This document shows, piece after piece, positions 23,131 through 33,893 of a stretch of 64,000 nucleotides of DNA. Position numbers and translations under genes: made by a program. The DNA comes from Guadua angustifolia (taxonomy: Eukaryota > Streptophyta > Magnoliopsida > Poales > Poaceae). Position 1 is the stretch's first letter; the number at the start of each line of letters is the position of its first letter. The stretch is from NCBI GenBank assembly GCA_036346375.1, contig CM070500.1:71862525-71926524 (forward strand). Reading direction: 5' to 3'. Under the pieces are notes generated by a model, which had not been told where the DNA came from, made no database searches, and saw only the letters and a program-made list of their open reading frames with translations.

Positions 23131-23565
23131 GGTCAAATTGAGTTGCCAATCCGCTGAGTGTGGAATTTGTGGTCAAATTGAATGAGGAAAATATGAACAT
23201 AGCTAAGGAAGAAGGCTTGGAGAAGAAATTCAAGTTGACAACTACAATTGGAACGACAAACATGCACTTGTTTGACTCGGATGGTAAAATTCAAAGTATG
23301 ACACTCCTGAGGAAAGTAAGTATCTAGCATCTACCTATTATGTTGCTACAGATCATTCTTTATATATGTTGTTCTATTTGCAGAATACCACATTAACTAA
23401 TTTATGTTGTGCAGGAGTACTTTGAAGAAATTGGCAAACACAAGAAGGATTTTTTTATCTAGGTGGATGACAAAGATGGTAATGATATTGAATTAGCGTT
23501 CAAAGAAGAAAAGAATTTCGATAGGAAGGATGGCTTAGCAACTTTCGTGTTAGCACTTGTTTGAC
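23131..23565 (+). pseudogene. TOP2: captured DNA topoisomerase II gene fragment (two exons, reordered)
   Basis: Exon A (about 23131-23315) encodes ELPIR, then EENMNIAKEEGLEKKFKL and TTTIGTTNMHLFDSDGKI. This closely matches the eukaryotic TOP2 segment after the active-site tyrosine domain. A one-base shift near 23295 precedes a canonical donor (GTAAGT at 23316). Exon B (acceptor GCAG at 23411-23414, exon from 23415) encodes EYFEEIGKHKKDFF and DDKDGNDIELAF. In TOP2 this belongs to the TOPRIM-proximal region, upstream of exon A's segment, so the exons are in reverse order relative to the protein. An in-frame TAG at 23460-23462 interrupts exon B. TOP2 passes one DNA duplex through another in the nucleus. 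This fragment cannot do so. Confidence 0.75.
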
Positions 23566-24188
23566 CTTATATCTAGCAGATTTTTAGAAGCTACTTAGTG
23601 TTAACCATTATATTGTGGGGAAAAAATCTAATTAGAACAATCTATTGGCAATTAGATAATCAGCTTAATTGCTACAAACATGATATGGGATCCGAATAAT
23701 GTTTCCTTTGCAAATAAAATTCAATTGTCACCGCTTCCTCTGATGATGTTATCATGTTAATATGGCTCCCTTGTACACTTGTATTTCACAACCTTTGGGA
23801 GCAGTTGTGTAGTTCAGTTCTTAGGGTTGATTGTTGGTTACAAACGAGATAGTCCCGTGAATTGTCATGGTTTGAAAAATACGTATAATAAGAGAATATA
23901 CATGTATTGAATGAATTAGATGTAGAGGAAAACAATCCTCTTCCAATTGCAGTTGCATTTCCCATCATGTCTGTGCATGTCATATGTTGCTACATGTAAC
24001 ATGTAGTGCTTACATTTCTCCTTGAATAGGCCTCATATTTCATAATGCAACCATTTCTCCTTCATATAAGCAACACACTTTGTGCCAAGCCTCGGATACG
24101 ATAGAATACCATTTTGTTACTACTAGTACCTTGCGCTTTAAATATCCGTGCTTTTTTTCTTAATCTAATGATGGACTAAAGCTCTTCC

Positions 24189-24431
24189 TTGAACTTGATT
24201 TGCAATCTATGTCCTCTTGTATTGCTACTGGTACCTTTCTTTGTCTCAGTTTGCTATGATGAGTACTTGAGAGACAGTAAAATACTGATTGACCTACTGG
24301 ATAAAGAAAAAAAGAAGAAAAATGTGCCACAAGGTATATCTGCTTATCTAAGAAGTAAACTACTGATTGACCTACTGGTACCTTTCTTTGTCTCAGTTTA
24401 CATGAGCCAGAAGGTATATCTGCTTATCTAA
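24189..24431 (+). pseudogene. unidentified fragment with internal duplications in captured block
   Basis: An 80-codon open frame contains a charged stretch (DEYLRDSKILIDLLDKEKKK). TACCTTTCTTTGTCTCAGTT, ACTGATTGACCTACTGG and AAGGTATATCTGCTTATCTA each occur twice within 200 bp, so short segments were duplicated. I do not recognise the source gene. It could be a diverged exon of one of the neighbouring captured genes. Confidence 0.3.
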
Positions 24432-24504
24432 AATGTGCCCTTTACTAAGCTGTCTTCTGTTGCATAAGTGATGTTCTCTTCTAACATTTTTATTCTACAT
24501 GCAG

Positions 24505-24650
24505 CACTCGCTCTCTATATTTCAATTCTGGAACAACAGGGAAAGTATGATGCTGCTTTGGAAGTTCTTTCTGGAAACCTGGGGTCTCTTATGGGAAGGG
24601 AGGAGGACAAGATTTGCATCTATGTGTTAGTCAAACCAGATCACAATAAC
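24505..24650 (+). pseudogene. NAA25: captured NAA25-like exon (NatB auxiliary subunit)
   Basis: After an acceptor (TACATGCAG at 24496-24504) the frame reads YISILEQQGKYDAALEVLSG, then NLGSLMGREEDK. This resembles a TPR-like segment of plant NAA25, the auxiliary subunit of N-terminal acetyltransferase B, which acts on ribosomes. Only one exon-sized piece is present. The match rests on about 40 residues. Another TPR protein is possible. Confidence 0.5.
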
Positions 24651-24686
24651 GCCATTTAGTGAATAATTGTCTACTTGAGTGTAAAC

Positions 24687-24825
24687 CATGTGCTAATTCC
24701 TTCGGTTTCTCGAATAGTGATATTGATCTGAGCAGATTGATAAACAAGGAATGGCCTAATTCAAAACTTTACCTCTATGGATCATGTGCTAATTCCTTCG
24801 GTTTCTCGAATAGTGATATTGATCT
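24687..24825 (+). repeat. 43-bp perfect repeat duplicating the DID catalytic motif
   Basis: 24687-24729 and 24783-24825 are identical and 96 bp apart, exactly 32 codons, so the duplication keeps frame. Each encodes CANSFGFSNSDIDL. Confidence 0.9.
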
Positions 24826-25659
24826 TTGTCTCTCTATTGATGACAAGGAAATGAGCAAGGTTGATATTATATTGAAATTAGCAGACATTCTACAAGTGGT
24901 AATCTCCATAATATCCAGTGAGCTAGAGTTTCCTTTCATGTTGTGTTATGACTTATCGTGGATTCGCTTGAGTTGAATAATATCATATGTCCTAAACAAT
25001 TTGTCGATGCAACCAGAATATCTTTCTAAGGCATGTGATTTGTTTCTCTCAAGGGTTTAGCCTTTATGATTTATGAAGTATTGCATACAACATCCTCACG
25101 AAAGATCTTTGTTAGCTATTGACTATATATATTTGTATATTCATTTGGTTGAACCATGAAATATAACTTTTATATAAAACCATTTTCGCTTTTAGAACCA
25201 CTCCAATATGGTATGGATTTGAGCATGTGTGCTAAATTTCTCAATCGAATTAATGAAATTTTGCGTGCTTTAACTCGAGCAAGGGTCCCAATAGTGAAGC
25301 TTATGGATCCCGTTACATGTGGCTTCTATCAGGATATATGTGTCAATAATCTTTTAGCGCTTGTTAACACAAAACTTCAAAGATTATGCACAAATAGATA
25401 AAAGGTTACGGCAATTAGCATTCATTGTGAAGCATTGGGCTAAATCACGGCGTGTAAATGAAACTTACCAAGGAACACTCTCTAGTTATGCGTAAGTTGT
25501 CCATTTCAAATGATTTTAAAAAATTATTGTGCTCATCTTTACATGATCACAATCTGAATTTCATTCTTTTCTTTACATTCAGCTATGTAATAATGTGCAT
25601 CCACCTCTTACAGCTGCGAAGAATACTCCCATGTCTACAGGTATTTGGATTGTAGTGCA

Positions 25660-26640
25660 ATTGTTGTACACTAACATTCAACTACATACTAATATGTATC
25701 TACGGATCTACCTCTTACATTTGTGAAGAATACTTGCATTTCAAGGGTCCCATTGTGTTTACTATTATTACACTACTAACTTTAACTTTTTGAATCTTTT
25801 ATTTCTGACACTTGACAATAACTTAGACTGACTTTACAGAAAAATTAAAGATATGCAGCATTTTGGACTTAATATTTGCTTCGTAAAAATTAGATGTTAT
25901 GAATCTCTAGTGTTAGCATAACTGCCAAAAAAGTTGAAAAAACGTATGTTTATTTTATATATGAAGGCATGATGGTCTTTCGAGGTTGTGATGTTGCCAT
26001 ATTGCTGTATCCACCCTGTTTTGTACTTGTTTCATGTCATTCACAGTGATGCTACCTAAGCTTGCTGATGCTCTCTTCACCACATTAATGCTAGATGCCA
26101 TAGGTCTTATGTACTGCCAATCTGTGGTAATGGTCTTTTTACTCATCGTCATAAAGTCTCAGAAATGATTTATTCAAAAAGTTAACTTGGTTGGATCCAA
26201 GAAATTTGTGTTGCTGGGTGCATGGATTATTATTCTTTGTATTAATTACTTGTCGAATGTTTAGATTTGTATCGTTGTTTTGCTTTGTTGATATTGTTAC
26301 TTTTATCCAATTTAGAAAGGTGAACTTAAGCTGTAGTATGTACCAGAGTGATCTTAAAAAAGAAGAAGCGGGAATGCACTTCACAAAAGAAACTTCAACT
26401 TTTTCTCGGGAAAAATTAATCTATTATTATTATTATTATTTGCTTGGCATCGGTGTCCCTTGTATTCCTCGGTAATGAAAATAGCGTAATGGTGCTCCCC
26501 CTTAGCTCGTAGAAACTATGATGTTGAGCTGATCGCAACAATTAATAATTCTTTGTACTATGTCTTGTGCCTTGTTCATCGCTCCTTCTCCAATGGTACC
26601 ATTATTTTTTGTTTGTCGACTAACATTGCCAATGCTGCCA
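25660..26640. other. intron-like sequence within captured TUTase fragment
   Basis: AT-rich sequence between the exon ending at 25640 and the exon starting at 26642. No coding homology was recognised. It includes a short ATT repeat run at 26422-26441. Confidence 0.45.
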
Positions 26641-27207
26641 GAAATGGAGGCAACTTATTATGTCACCGTGGATGATAATAATTGCGCTTACTTTGATCAA
26701 GTGGACAAGTTAAATAACTATGGCGCTCACAACAAAGAGACAGTATCAAGTCCTTTGGACCTTCTTCCATTATCGGGCGTATCAAAGATGATTACACAAA
26801 AGATGTGATATCAATTGCACTCTAAGGATCATTAGGTTCTTCCTCCTTCCTCAATTTGTTGCAGATATTATATCTCGTATATTGGTTCTAGGTATTTACA
26901 TGTGTGACTTTTCGGGATTATGTTATTATGTTCCATATTGCCAAATAAACTATACCATAAAGTTTGGTTGTCCTGGGATATATGCTTTGGATATACTCAC
27001 ATTGTCTTGTAAGCCATGTATGCATTTGGCTATTTGCTCCTGTTAACATAACCTGCTTTTATGATGGAAAATTACAGTGCTGAATTTTCAGTTAGCATAC
27101 TGCACTTTTATATATTATTGTTGTACATGGCCATTGAGTGTAACTAACTTTTGTCGAAGATCGACTTTATTGAAGGAAAGCATTCACTTCGTTTGGTTTT
27201 GCTGTAG

Positions 27208-27396
27208 GCACTTGACCTTATAAGAGCAAAGAATTTCCTGGTGTTGATGGATTCTTGCTTGGAAGGCCATGTCTCCAGCTCTGATGGAACTGACTTGATG
27301 CGATTAGCATCCCGTTGTTTGCAATATGAAGCTCGTGACCGTCCAAACCTAAAAGCTGTGGTGTTTGCTCTTGTAAACCTCCAGAAAGATGCTTTT
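27208..27396 (+). pseudogene. captured BSK-type receptor-like cytoplasmic kinase exon
   Basis: Between an acceptor (GCTGTAG at 27201-27207) and a donor (GTAATG at 27397), one open exon reads ALDLIRAKNFLVLMDSCLEG, HVSSSDGTDLMRLASRCLQY and EARDRPNLKAVVFAL. This is the C-lobe end of brassinosteroid-signalling kinases (HALDLIR.KNFL.LMDS; RERPN.K). BSKs are membrane-anchored partners of BRI1 with C-terminal TPR repeats. The catalytic loop and the TPR region are absent. The exon is intact as read. Confidence 0.8.
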
Positions 27397-27455
27397 GTAA
27401 TGTTCTTTATTTTATGTGCTAGAATGTCTAAGGATCTAAGGATCTGCTACAATCT

Positions 27456-27594
27456 GCTAGAATGTCTCCTTCTGGTTTGAGAGATTGATATATATTATAA
27501 CTGCAAATGCTCTTTTGTCTGCTGAATGGATGTCCTATTTACAAGAGAGGTTATGCCGAAATTTTGTACATTTCGATGACTTAGTTTAGACTCT
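27456..27594 (+). repeat. internal ~140 bp repeat, copy 3 (right border of captured block)
   Basis: GCTAGAATGTCTCCTTCTGG to TTGTACATTTCGATGACTTA, starting 60 bp after the BSK exon. It is preceded by CTAAGGATCT, as copy 2 is preceded by CTAAGGACCT. Confidence 0.88.
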
Positions 27595-27599
27595 TGCAA

Positions 27600-28084
27600 A
27601 TATTTTCAGATTTAGTTTAGTACTCAGATTGTGCTATAAGAAATTATCATTTCGAATTAGTTTAGTTTCGAATTAGTTAAGTTTACTTCATTTGGTATGA
27701 CAACCGGGTTAACATTTCAGATTGAGGCTATTAATGATTTTGCTAAGTTTTACATTTAAATAAGTTTACAGATTTTGCTATAACACACTGCATCCATGCT
27801 TGTTATGATATCATGAAAGTTGGTGGTTGTGTACAACACATAGTCGCATACTCATAATGTCCGAAACGTCCACATGTGCACCACTTAAAAAAGTAGTGGT
27901 TATTAGCAAAATATATAACTAAATGTATTTAAAAAATTACAGGGATACTATTACTAGTAACTGCTACTATAATTTGGGTATCAAATTACCAAAATAATGA
28001 TCGAGTTGACATCAATGAAATACAAGCTGGATGGGTGGTCTGTCACTAGGATATATATATATATTTTTTTGTATAATGGCTGAT
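27600..28084. other. CACTA internal 3' spacer, no gene
   Basis: AT-rich sequence without recognisable ORF between the captured block and the subterminal repeats. Confidence 0.5.
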
Positions 28085-28463
28085 AAATTAAGTGGTTAGA
28101 AAAACCCACGAATTTAATAGCTAAATTGTGAGTTTTAATCATTCACTAATTTAACTCATAAATTGTGGGGTTTTTCAACTCACAATTTAATCATAAATTG
28201 TGGGTTTTTCCAACCCATTTAATTTAACTGTTAAATTCGTGGGTTTTGTGAGCCCATGAATTTAACTGTAAAATTCGTGGGTTTTTTCAGTAACCCACGA
28301 ATTTAATTTAAATTCGTGGGTGCCCACGAATTTACTTGATTAATTTCGTCGCGTTAAATTTGTGAACTAAATTCGACGGTTTGCCCACTAATTTAACTTA
28401 AATTGTGGTTTTATTTCAAATTGTGGGTTTTGGCCCACGAAATTTTCCCTGTTTCTTGTAGTG
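28085..28463. repeat. 3' subterminal repeats and terminus of the 15-kb CACTA
   Basis: More than ten copies of AAATTCGTGGG, AAATTGTGGGTTTT or complements in both orientations, ending CTTGTAGTG at 28463, followed by the GTC duplication (28464-28466). Confidence 0.8.
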
Positions 28464-28466
28464 GTC

Positions 28467-29340
28467 CTTCCTAGCCACATGGGTTGAAGTTCGATCCTCT
28501 AGTCCCACTAGAGACATATTCGACACTGAGCCTTCAGAGCCGAAGCTGTCGTATGATGTGATGGTAACCACTTAGAACCCACCCATTTGGGCGGAGGCCT
28601 ACTGCTCCGTCCTTGTCCTTTCAAAGCAGGAGGAGCCTTGACATTAGCCTCCTCTTGCAAGGCCTCTTCCTTGTCATCATCATCGTCCTCCTCATCCTTG
28701 GCCTCCTTTGGGTCTAAAGGCTAGGCAAAGGATAGGGGGTAGGATTAACTACCCACTTGCTTTCAGCTACCCTCTTCTAGTAAAGGGAAGCCAGGGCTAG
28801 TGCAGTAGAAGTCCCCTCTACAGCATCCCTATGAGGCCTAATCGAAACAAGCCAACCAAGGGCCTCGCAAACCGTGTTGATGCCAGGCCCCTCTTGGGTG
28901 GCATTGCCATGAGCTACGTGCTCCTTTGTGATATATGACCCAAGGAATGTGGCCAAGCAAGCGATGGCATTGGCTGTGAAGCTTAAGCCCATATCATTGA
29001 AGCACATTTGACATGATAGGAGCACATGAGAAGCAAAGACTGATGTTAAAGTAGGCCACAAAGACCATCGTCTATCTGTCCCTAGGATGCGGCTCCTCCT
29101 CCTCGTCACCATGATGTTGAACTAGATAAAGGCATGGCACCTTCCGGTCACACATCATTGTCTCCAAAAAGCCTAGTGATACCAAGGACCTGCCCAAGCA
29201 GTTCACCAAGACACCTTTCTCTATGTATTTCCATCTTTTGCCAAGCATCAGCCTAGAACATGTGCCAACCGCTGACGGAGGGATAGAGCTCGAGGAAGGT
29301 GCCACACTCCTATGACCTGGGGACTTCGTTGAGTACAATT
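28467..29340 (-). pseudogene. antisense ORF region of gypsy relic #1, resumed after CACTA
   Basis: Minus-strand frames 28777-29112 (111 aa) and 29072-29338 (88 aa) run on into each other with a frame change. They include CLATFLGSYITKEHVAHGNA and EALGWLVSIRPHRDAVEG. Between 28615 and 28720 the minus strand has a Glu/Asp-rich stretch from repeated TCATC/TCCTC. Grass gypsy elements of the RIRE2/Tat type often carry such an antisense ORF beyond integrase. I do not recognise a named domain. It may continue the coiled-coil ORF at 12569-12778. Confidence 0.45.
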
Positions 29341-31610
29341 GGCCAGTGCAAGGAGAAGGCCAGAGGTGTCCGTCTGACTAGCCCTCATCGTCCTAGGCGG
29401 CCCAAGACCTGCTACTACCCCACTCACCGGCACACCAGAAAAATATCGTACACTAAACACTTGTATCCTCCTGGTGCTCCTCCTCTAGAACAGGTCTGGA
29501 CTCTTCAACTGTTGATGTTGTTGTTTGGCAAGGCTGAGTACTTCAAGCACTCAATAAGTTGTATACAGAATGCAATTCTAATATAACTATATGCAAGGCT
29601 TATTCCAATGGAATGTCTATCATGGTTATTTTGTAATAAAGCAACATTTGTAAATGAATACAATAACTAGATTGAAAAACAGTAAACAAATAATAGTAAA
29701 TAATAACTTTCAGCATTTTCCAAGTAAACAAGGTATGCAGTCCTAAGTCAAGTTTTCAACTTCCAATGGCAACCTTCCATCCCAACCAAGTTTTTGTTTT
29801 ATAAAATCTAACTCTTGACTGTAATTCCTAAGTAATGCTCAATACCATAAGCATGGCTATCCGAATATGTTTTACACTCTGCAGAGGTTATGCACTTTAC
29901 CCACACGATACAACAATTTCACCACACGGGCCAGTGATTATAAAAAAACCTTTATAATGCTCTGTCTTATGTACTACTCACTAAGTTTTCAACACTAAAG
30001 TGTTAAACCACCACAATAGGGCCCCCTCTGGCGTCATGTGAGTTAATCTGTAAACCTGAAACTCACACCACCACTGACTGTACCAAAGCTAAGACATTAC
30101 AAATTAATTAGCTAAGCTGTCCCATTCTAGACATATGGTTGCATGTTTGACTCAAGTCAAAGGCTTGCAAGGTTAAATTCTTAAGATGACTAGAGCAAAG
30201 ATTTTCACATACCCTCTGCCCTTCGGCACATCTTAGCGTACTGCCCCTTGCCACTTGCCCCAATCTAAATGATTACCACCCTAGTTGATTATCAAGCACC
30301 ACGTGCTACCAACAAGTCAACATTGTTGCGTGATATCCCTCGCCACTACAAGTCAACATCCTTGTGTGACCACACTTGATACACCAATTCGTAATCATAT
30401 TCCATATTCCATTAGTTAAGATTAACTTTTGATATTTCATGAGACATGTGATGTACATGGCGTGGCTAAGTATACTAAACACGGTATAACCAGCCCATGT
30501 TGATTTTAATATTAATCAACTAATAATGAATCAATCTAGATTGATAATAGATTATGGCATACAAATAACAAGGTAGGGTATAGTTCAATTGGATAGATTA
30601 GCAAGATCCCAATTTAATTTGAAACACTTATACACATAAAATATCATGCATAAAATAAAACAACATAGCAATTTTATAAACTATGTTCAACATGATCAAA
30701 GTACAACTTGCCTTAGAAAAGATCTTGATCTTACTCTGGAATTGGTCTTGAGTCAACAATTCTTCCACAAATGCTCCGAGCACTTCGACGTCTACGTGTA
30801 ATGACAGAAAATATCAATAAATACCAAAATAAAGAGCAAACAAACTACAAAAATTGAATAATATTCACTATTAAATAGATCTTAATTTTACAAATTTTTA
30901 AAAATTTGAATCACCTCAATCGGAGCATGTTTGAGGGAGAACGGGCTCTCGAAAGATTCAAAAATCATAAAAATATGAAAATTGAAAATATTTTAATTAA
31001 GCAATTATTTTTCTACTGAAAAAGCTATTTGTGATGTCAGTGCAAAACCAATGAATCACGGTCAGCCACGTGGCCATACTGTGCTGTGGACTCGGTCCAC
31101 CAGATAGGCTGGTCCGCCATGGACTCACAACACTGTGCCATGCACCCATTGATGCCAGCAGCGATGTCAGGCTGACGCAAGCGCACATGTGGCAAGATCT
31201 CATAGCAACACGTGGCACAATCCAAGTGACTAACTAAGACCCAATGGTCGAGATCTACTAACGCGGTTCTGACGTTAACGCATACACGTGTCTTAATCTA
31301 GACCATTCAATCTGATCTAATCTAATCGAGCAGTTGAAATTGAAGCGACACACAACAAACATCTATAGCCTCTACCCTAATCTGATGAGTGACAAGCTTG
31401 ACCCTCAGTGACATGGCGGCAGCACACCTACCGGCAATGAGGAGATGGCCACTCTAATGGCGTTTCGGTGAAGCTTTAGAGATGAGATGTTGCGGATCGG
31501 GTGCAACGCAACATGACAAATCCAAATCTAGTGCTAATGTGGCAGAACACGGCTTGACGGCAATGCAATTTGGTAGAAACCCTCGATGGTTCTTCACGGT
31601 GCGACGGTGA

Positions 31611-31857
31611 TGTAACACCCTGGCCCAAATTAGCTCAAAGTTTAGCTTACCATAAGGCGGACCTACGCATGCATAGCACCTCACTTACACTTTTGTCCTC
31701 GCTTCGTGTAAAAGGGTTAACTCGGAGGTGCTATGTTTGGACCCAACAGACACTATATACTACTATAACGCACTTTGTGCAAGCAATATGGGACTAAACC
31801 CACCACCATTCCACACGTGCCACATGGGCCTTTACATTAATAGGCCAGGGTATTACA
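31611..31857 (-). repeat. TRIM 3' LTR (minus-strand orientation)
   Basis: 247 bp, TG...CA ends, about 88-90% identical to 32068-32304. The purine tract at 31858-31872 adjoins it. Confidence 0.9.
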
Positions 31858-32067
31858 CTCACCCCCCTTAAGGGCTGATGCCCTCGACAGCACACCGTAT
31901 ACATGGCAGATACCCAGAACCACCCTTTGGTACACGGCCGTGCGTCTAGTGCTAGCACATATACCATGCCGTGTGCCCACTTTGGGCCCACATGCGCGAT
32001 GAGCCATATGCCCGCGCCCCTGTCCTACATGCTCCCGTGCAACAAAGGTTGATGCTCTGATATCATC

Positions 32068-32304
32068 TGTAACACCTTGGCCTAAATTAGCTCAAAGTCC
32101 AGCCTACCCTAGGGCGGACTTACGCATGCATAGCACCCCACTTACACTTTCGTCCTGGCTTCGTGTAAAAGGGTTAACCCGGAGGTCTATGTTTGGACCC
32201 AACAGGCATTATATACTACTATAACTCACTTCGTGTAAGCAATACGGGACTAATCCTACCACCACTCCATACGGGCCTTCACATTAACAGATCGAGGTAT
32301 TACA
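32068..32304 (-). repeat. TRIM 5' LTR (minus-strand orientation)
   Basis: 237 bp. The Met-tRNA-like primer-binding site lies at about 32053-32064, next to its inner end. Confidence 0.9.
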
Positions 32305-33640
32305 GGTGAGCTCGAACCTCGCGTACAGGACTCCTTGGGGACAAAAACTTGGGCGGAAAGATACTCAAGACTCTGACGAGCCGCGGGCTTGATCTCAAAT
32401 CCCTTTTTATTGCCTCGATGTTCATGTGTAGCACGGGGAGTCTAACCGTCTCGGCATCAGAGTCCAGCTCCGTGACGGTGGCGAACTTGCGGGGACAAAG
32501 CACGTCGATTGTTCGATCCAGGATGAACGACCATGATGCATCCCTACGCAGCACAATCTTAACTGCTCATAACAACCAACGGACACGATCACTAGAGACC
32601 TGAATCGACATGACTACATCTCGAGCATGCATCAATGATCCGACGGCTAAAACTCACCAAGACTCTCTCGGCTTGAAAATGACCGTTGGATCAAGATCCA
32701 ATGGCTGCCGATTCGACTTCTAGAAGATGGGCTAATAGGGTGGGCTTGCGCACAATGTTGAGCTTCCGGTCCAGCACTGTTACAGATTTTATCAGTTTTT
32801 CTTAATTAAAATATTTTTAGTAAATGAATTAATTTGTTTAAGGCAAATAAAATACCAAAAAAATCCAAAAAAATTCTCATAAATATTTTAAGGCATTTAG
32901 AACTCAAATAAAATATTTTTAACTAAACTTTATTTTAGTTTTCTATAATGAATTATTTTTACAAAAGGCCAATATAACTAATTTTTAAAAAATTCAAATA
33001 AAATCTATAAAAATATGATAAATTCAAAAAATTCATAAAATACACAAATAACACATTAACCTTATACAAAGAAAAAATTGGGATGTTACAATATTACTAC
33101 TACAGGAATGTACATCATAATCGGTTTTTTTTCGTCATCATAACCAGTTTTGGTGGCGATAAAAAGTCGTTAGACAGTGATGAGAAGACGCTACCACAGT
33201 CGATTTTCACCTAATTTTGATAAATTATCATCACAATCGGTTCTTAATGAGAACTGATTGTGATGATGTACTCATCACATTCGTTCTGAGCTAGAACCGA
33301 TTGCGGTGAGGCCCCCATCACAATCGGTTATTACTTAGAACTGATTGTGATGAGTGGTGTGCTATTTGTTCTTTGTGCATCCTCTTAAAAATAGCACAGA
33401 TTACACACAGTATGCATTGAAAAACAGTATAGATTACACACAGTATGCATGTCATATTCACAATATGTGTGGAACACAAACACTTTACAATACACATATC
33501 ACATTTGTTCATAATGTAGAACACAAACATGTTTAACAGTCAGTACACATATCACATTCACATGATATAATATTGTTTACATATGTACTAGTAGGAGCTT
33601 GTTGGGTCTCTAAACCTACTCTCCACCACTATAACTTCTG

Positions 33641-33893
33641 TCTAGTACCAATGGCATAAGTGGTCTTATAATTTGTTGAGATCTTTGGTTTGTAAGCTCT
33701 TGAGGGGGATATCGATCTTCTGCAAATAGAAATGAGTGTACTAATTTAAGTTTTAAAATTTGTATATAAAAGGTTGCATTATTATGCATGTACATATACT
33801 TTAGGGAAAAGGTGTGAGCTGCCCACGACGACCAGCATATGATGCATGACGTAGAAGCTGCATAGACCTTATTGCCCTGTTGATGACACTGTG
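33641..33893 (-). pseudogene. Ulp1-like protease C-terminal remnant of CACTA
   Basis: The reverse strand matches the gene at 828-1080: CATCAACAGGGCAA start, then a 1-bp shift so that the catalytic-cysteine segment is out of frame. A short intron and the KIDIPLKSLQTKDLNKL...DHLCHWY-like end follow, with a stop. It cannot make the protease. Confidence 0.6.

Larger units (their letters stand above)
24659..26815 (+). pseudogene. captured terminal nucleotidyl/uridylyl-transferase gene fragment (URT1-like)
   Basis: Four exon pieces keep plausible splice sites. 24659-24898: KEWPNSKLYLYGS and FGFSNSDIDLCLSIDDKEM, with the GS...DID nucleotidyltransferase active-site motif. About 25240-25490: RARVPIVKLMDPV and DICVNNLLALVNTKL, then a frame change to a segment ending before donor GTAAGTT at 25491. 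25583-25640: YVIMCIHLLQLRRILPCLQ between AG and GT. 26642 to about 26815: CAYFDQVDKLNNYGAHNKE and a frameshifted FFHYWAY-like end. The order matches plant TUTases of the URT1 type, which add uridines to mRNA tails in the cytoplasm. The DID-containing segment is duplicated in frame. Frameshifts and missing regions make it non-functional as a TUTase. Confidence 0.75.
13387..28463 (+). mobile_element. 15,077-bp CACTA element with captured host gene fragments
   Basis: The left terminus CACTACAAGAAAAAGGGG and the right terminus, ending CCCTGTTTCTTGTAGTG, are inverted and flanked by GTC duplications (13384-13386 and 28464-28466). Subterminal regions (13400-13610 and 28085-28445) carry many AAATTCGTGGG motifs in both orientations. 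From left to right it holds a C-rich leader (13640-13930), a TNP2-type transposase gene (15372-18851), a second element gene (19395 to about 22097), a block of captured plant gene fragments (23131-27396), and the 3' subterminal region. The element sits in gypsy relic #1. The coding regions contain frameshifts, so it is probably not autonomous now. Confidence 0.93.
31611..32304 (-). mobile_element. complete TRIM (terminal-repeat retrotransposon in miniature), 694 bp
   Basis: Direct repeats 31611-31857 and 32068-32304 both begin TGTAACACC and end GTATTACA. The flanking 5-bp duplication is GGTGA (31606-31610 and 32305-32309). Read on the minus strand, the LTR at 32068-32304 is followed after 3-4 bp by ATATCAGAGCA, a primer-binding site like that for initiator Met tRNA. 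A purine-rich TTAAGGGGGGTGAG tract lies just before the other LTR. The 210-bp interior has no ORF, so the element depends on another retrotransposon for proteins. Confidence 0.93.
29440..33090. mobile_element. LTR-like retrotransposon sequence with TRIM insertion
   Basis: It shares landmarks with the LTR start at 63073-64000: ACTC..CAAGACTT-like sequence near 29540 and TTTACACTCTGCAGAGGTTA near 29873, which is TTTACACTCTGCAGAGGTGT at 63795. It ends GGGATGTTACA at 33090, a typical LTR terminus. No coding domain is readable. I cannot place the left end exactly. It may be a solo LTR or the terminal part of a larger element. Confidence 0.45.

Noticed and set aside
27208..27396. Expressed BSK kinase gene
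   Set aside because: Only one C-lobe exon exists, without catalytic loop or TPR region, inside a transposon.
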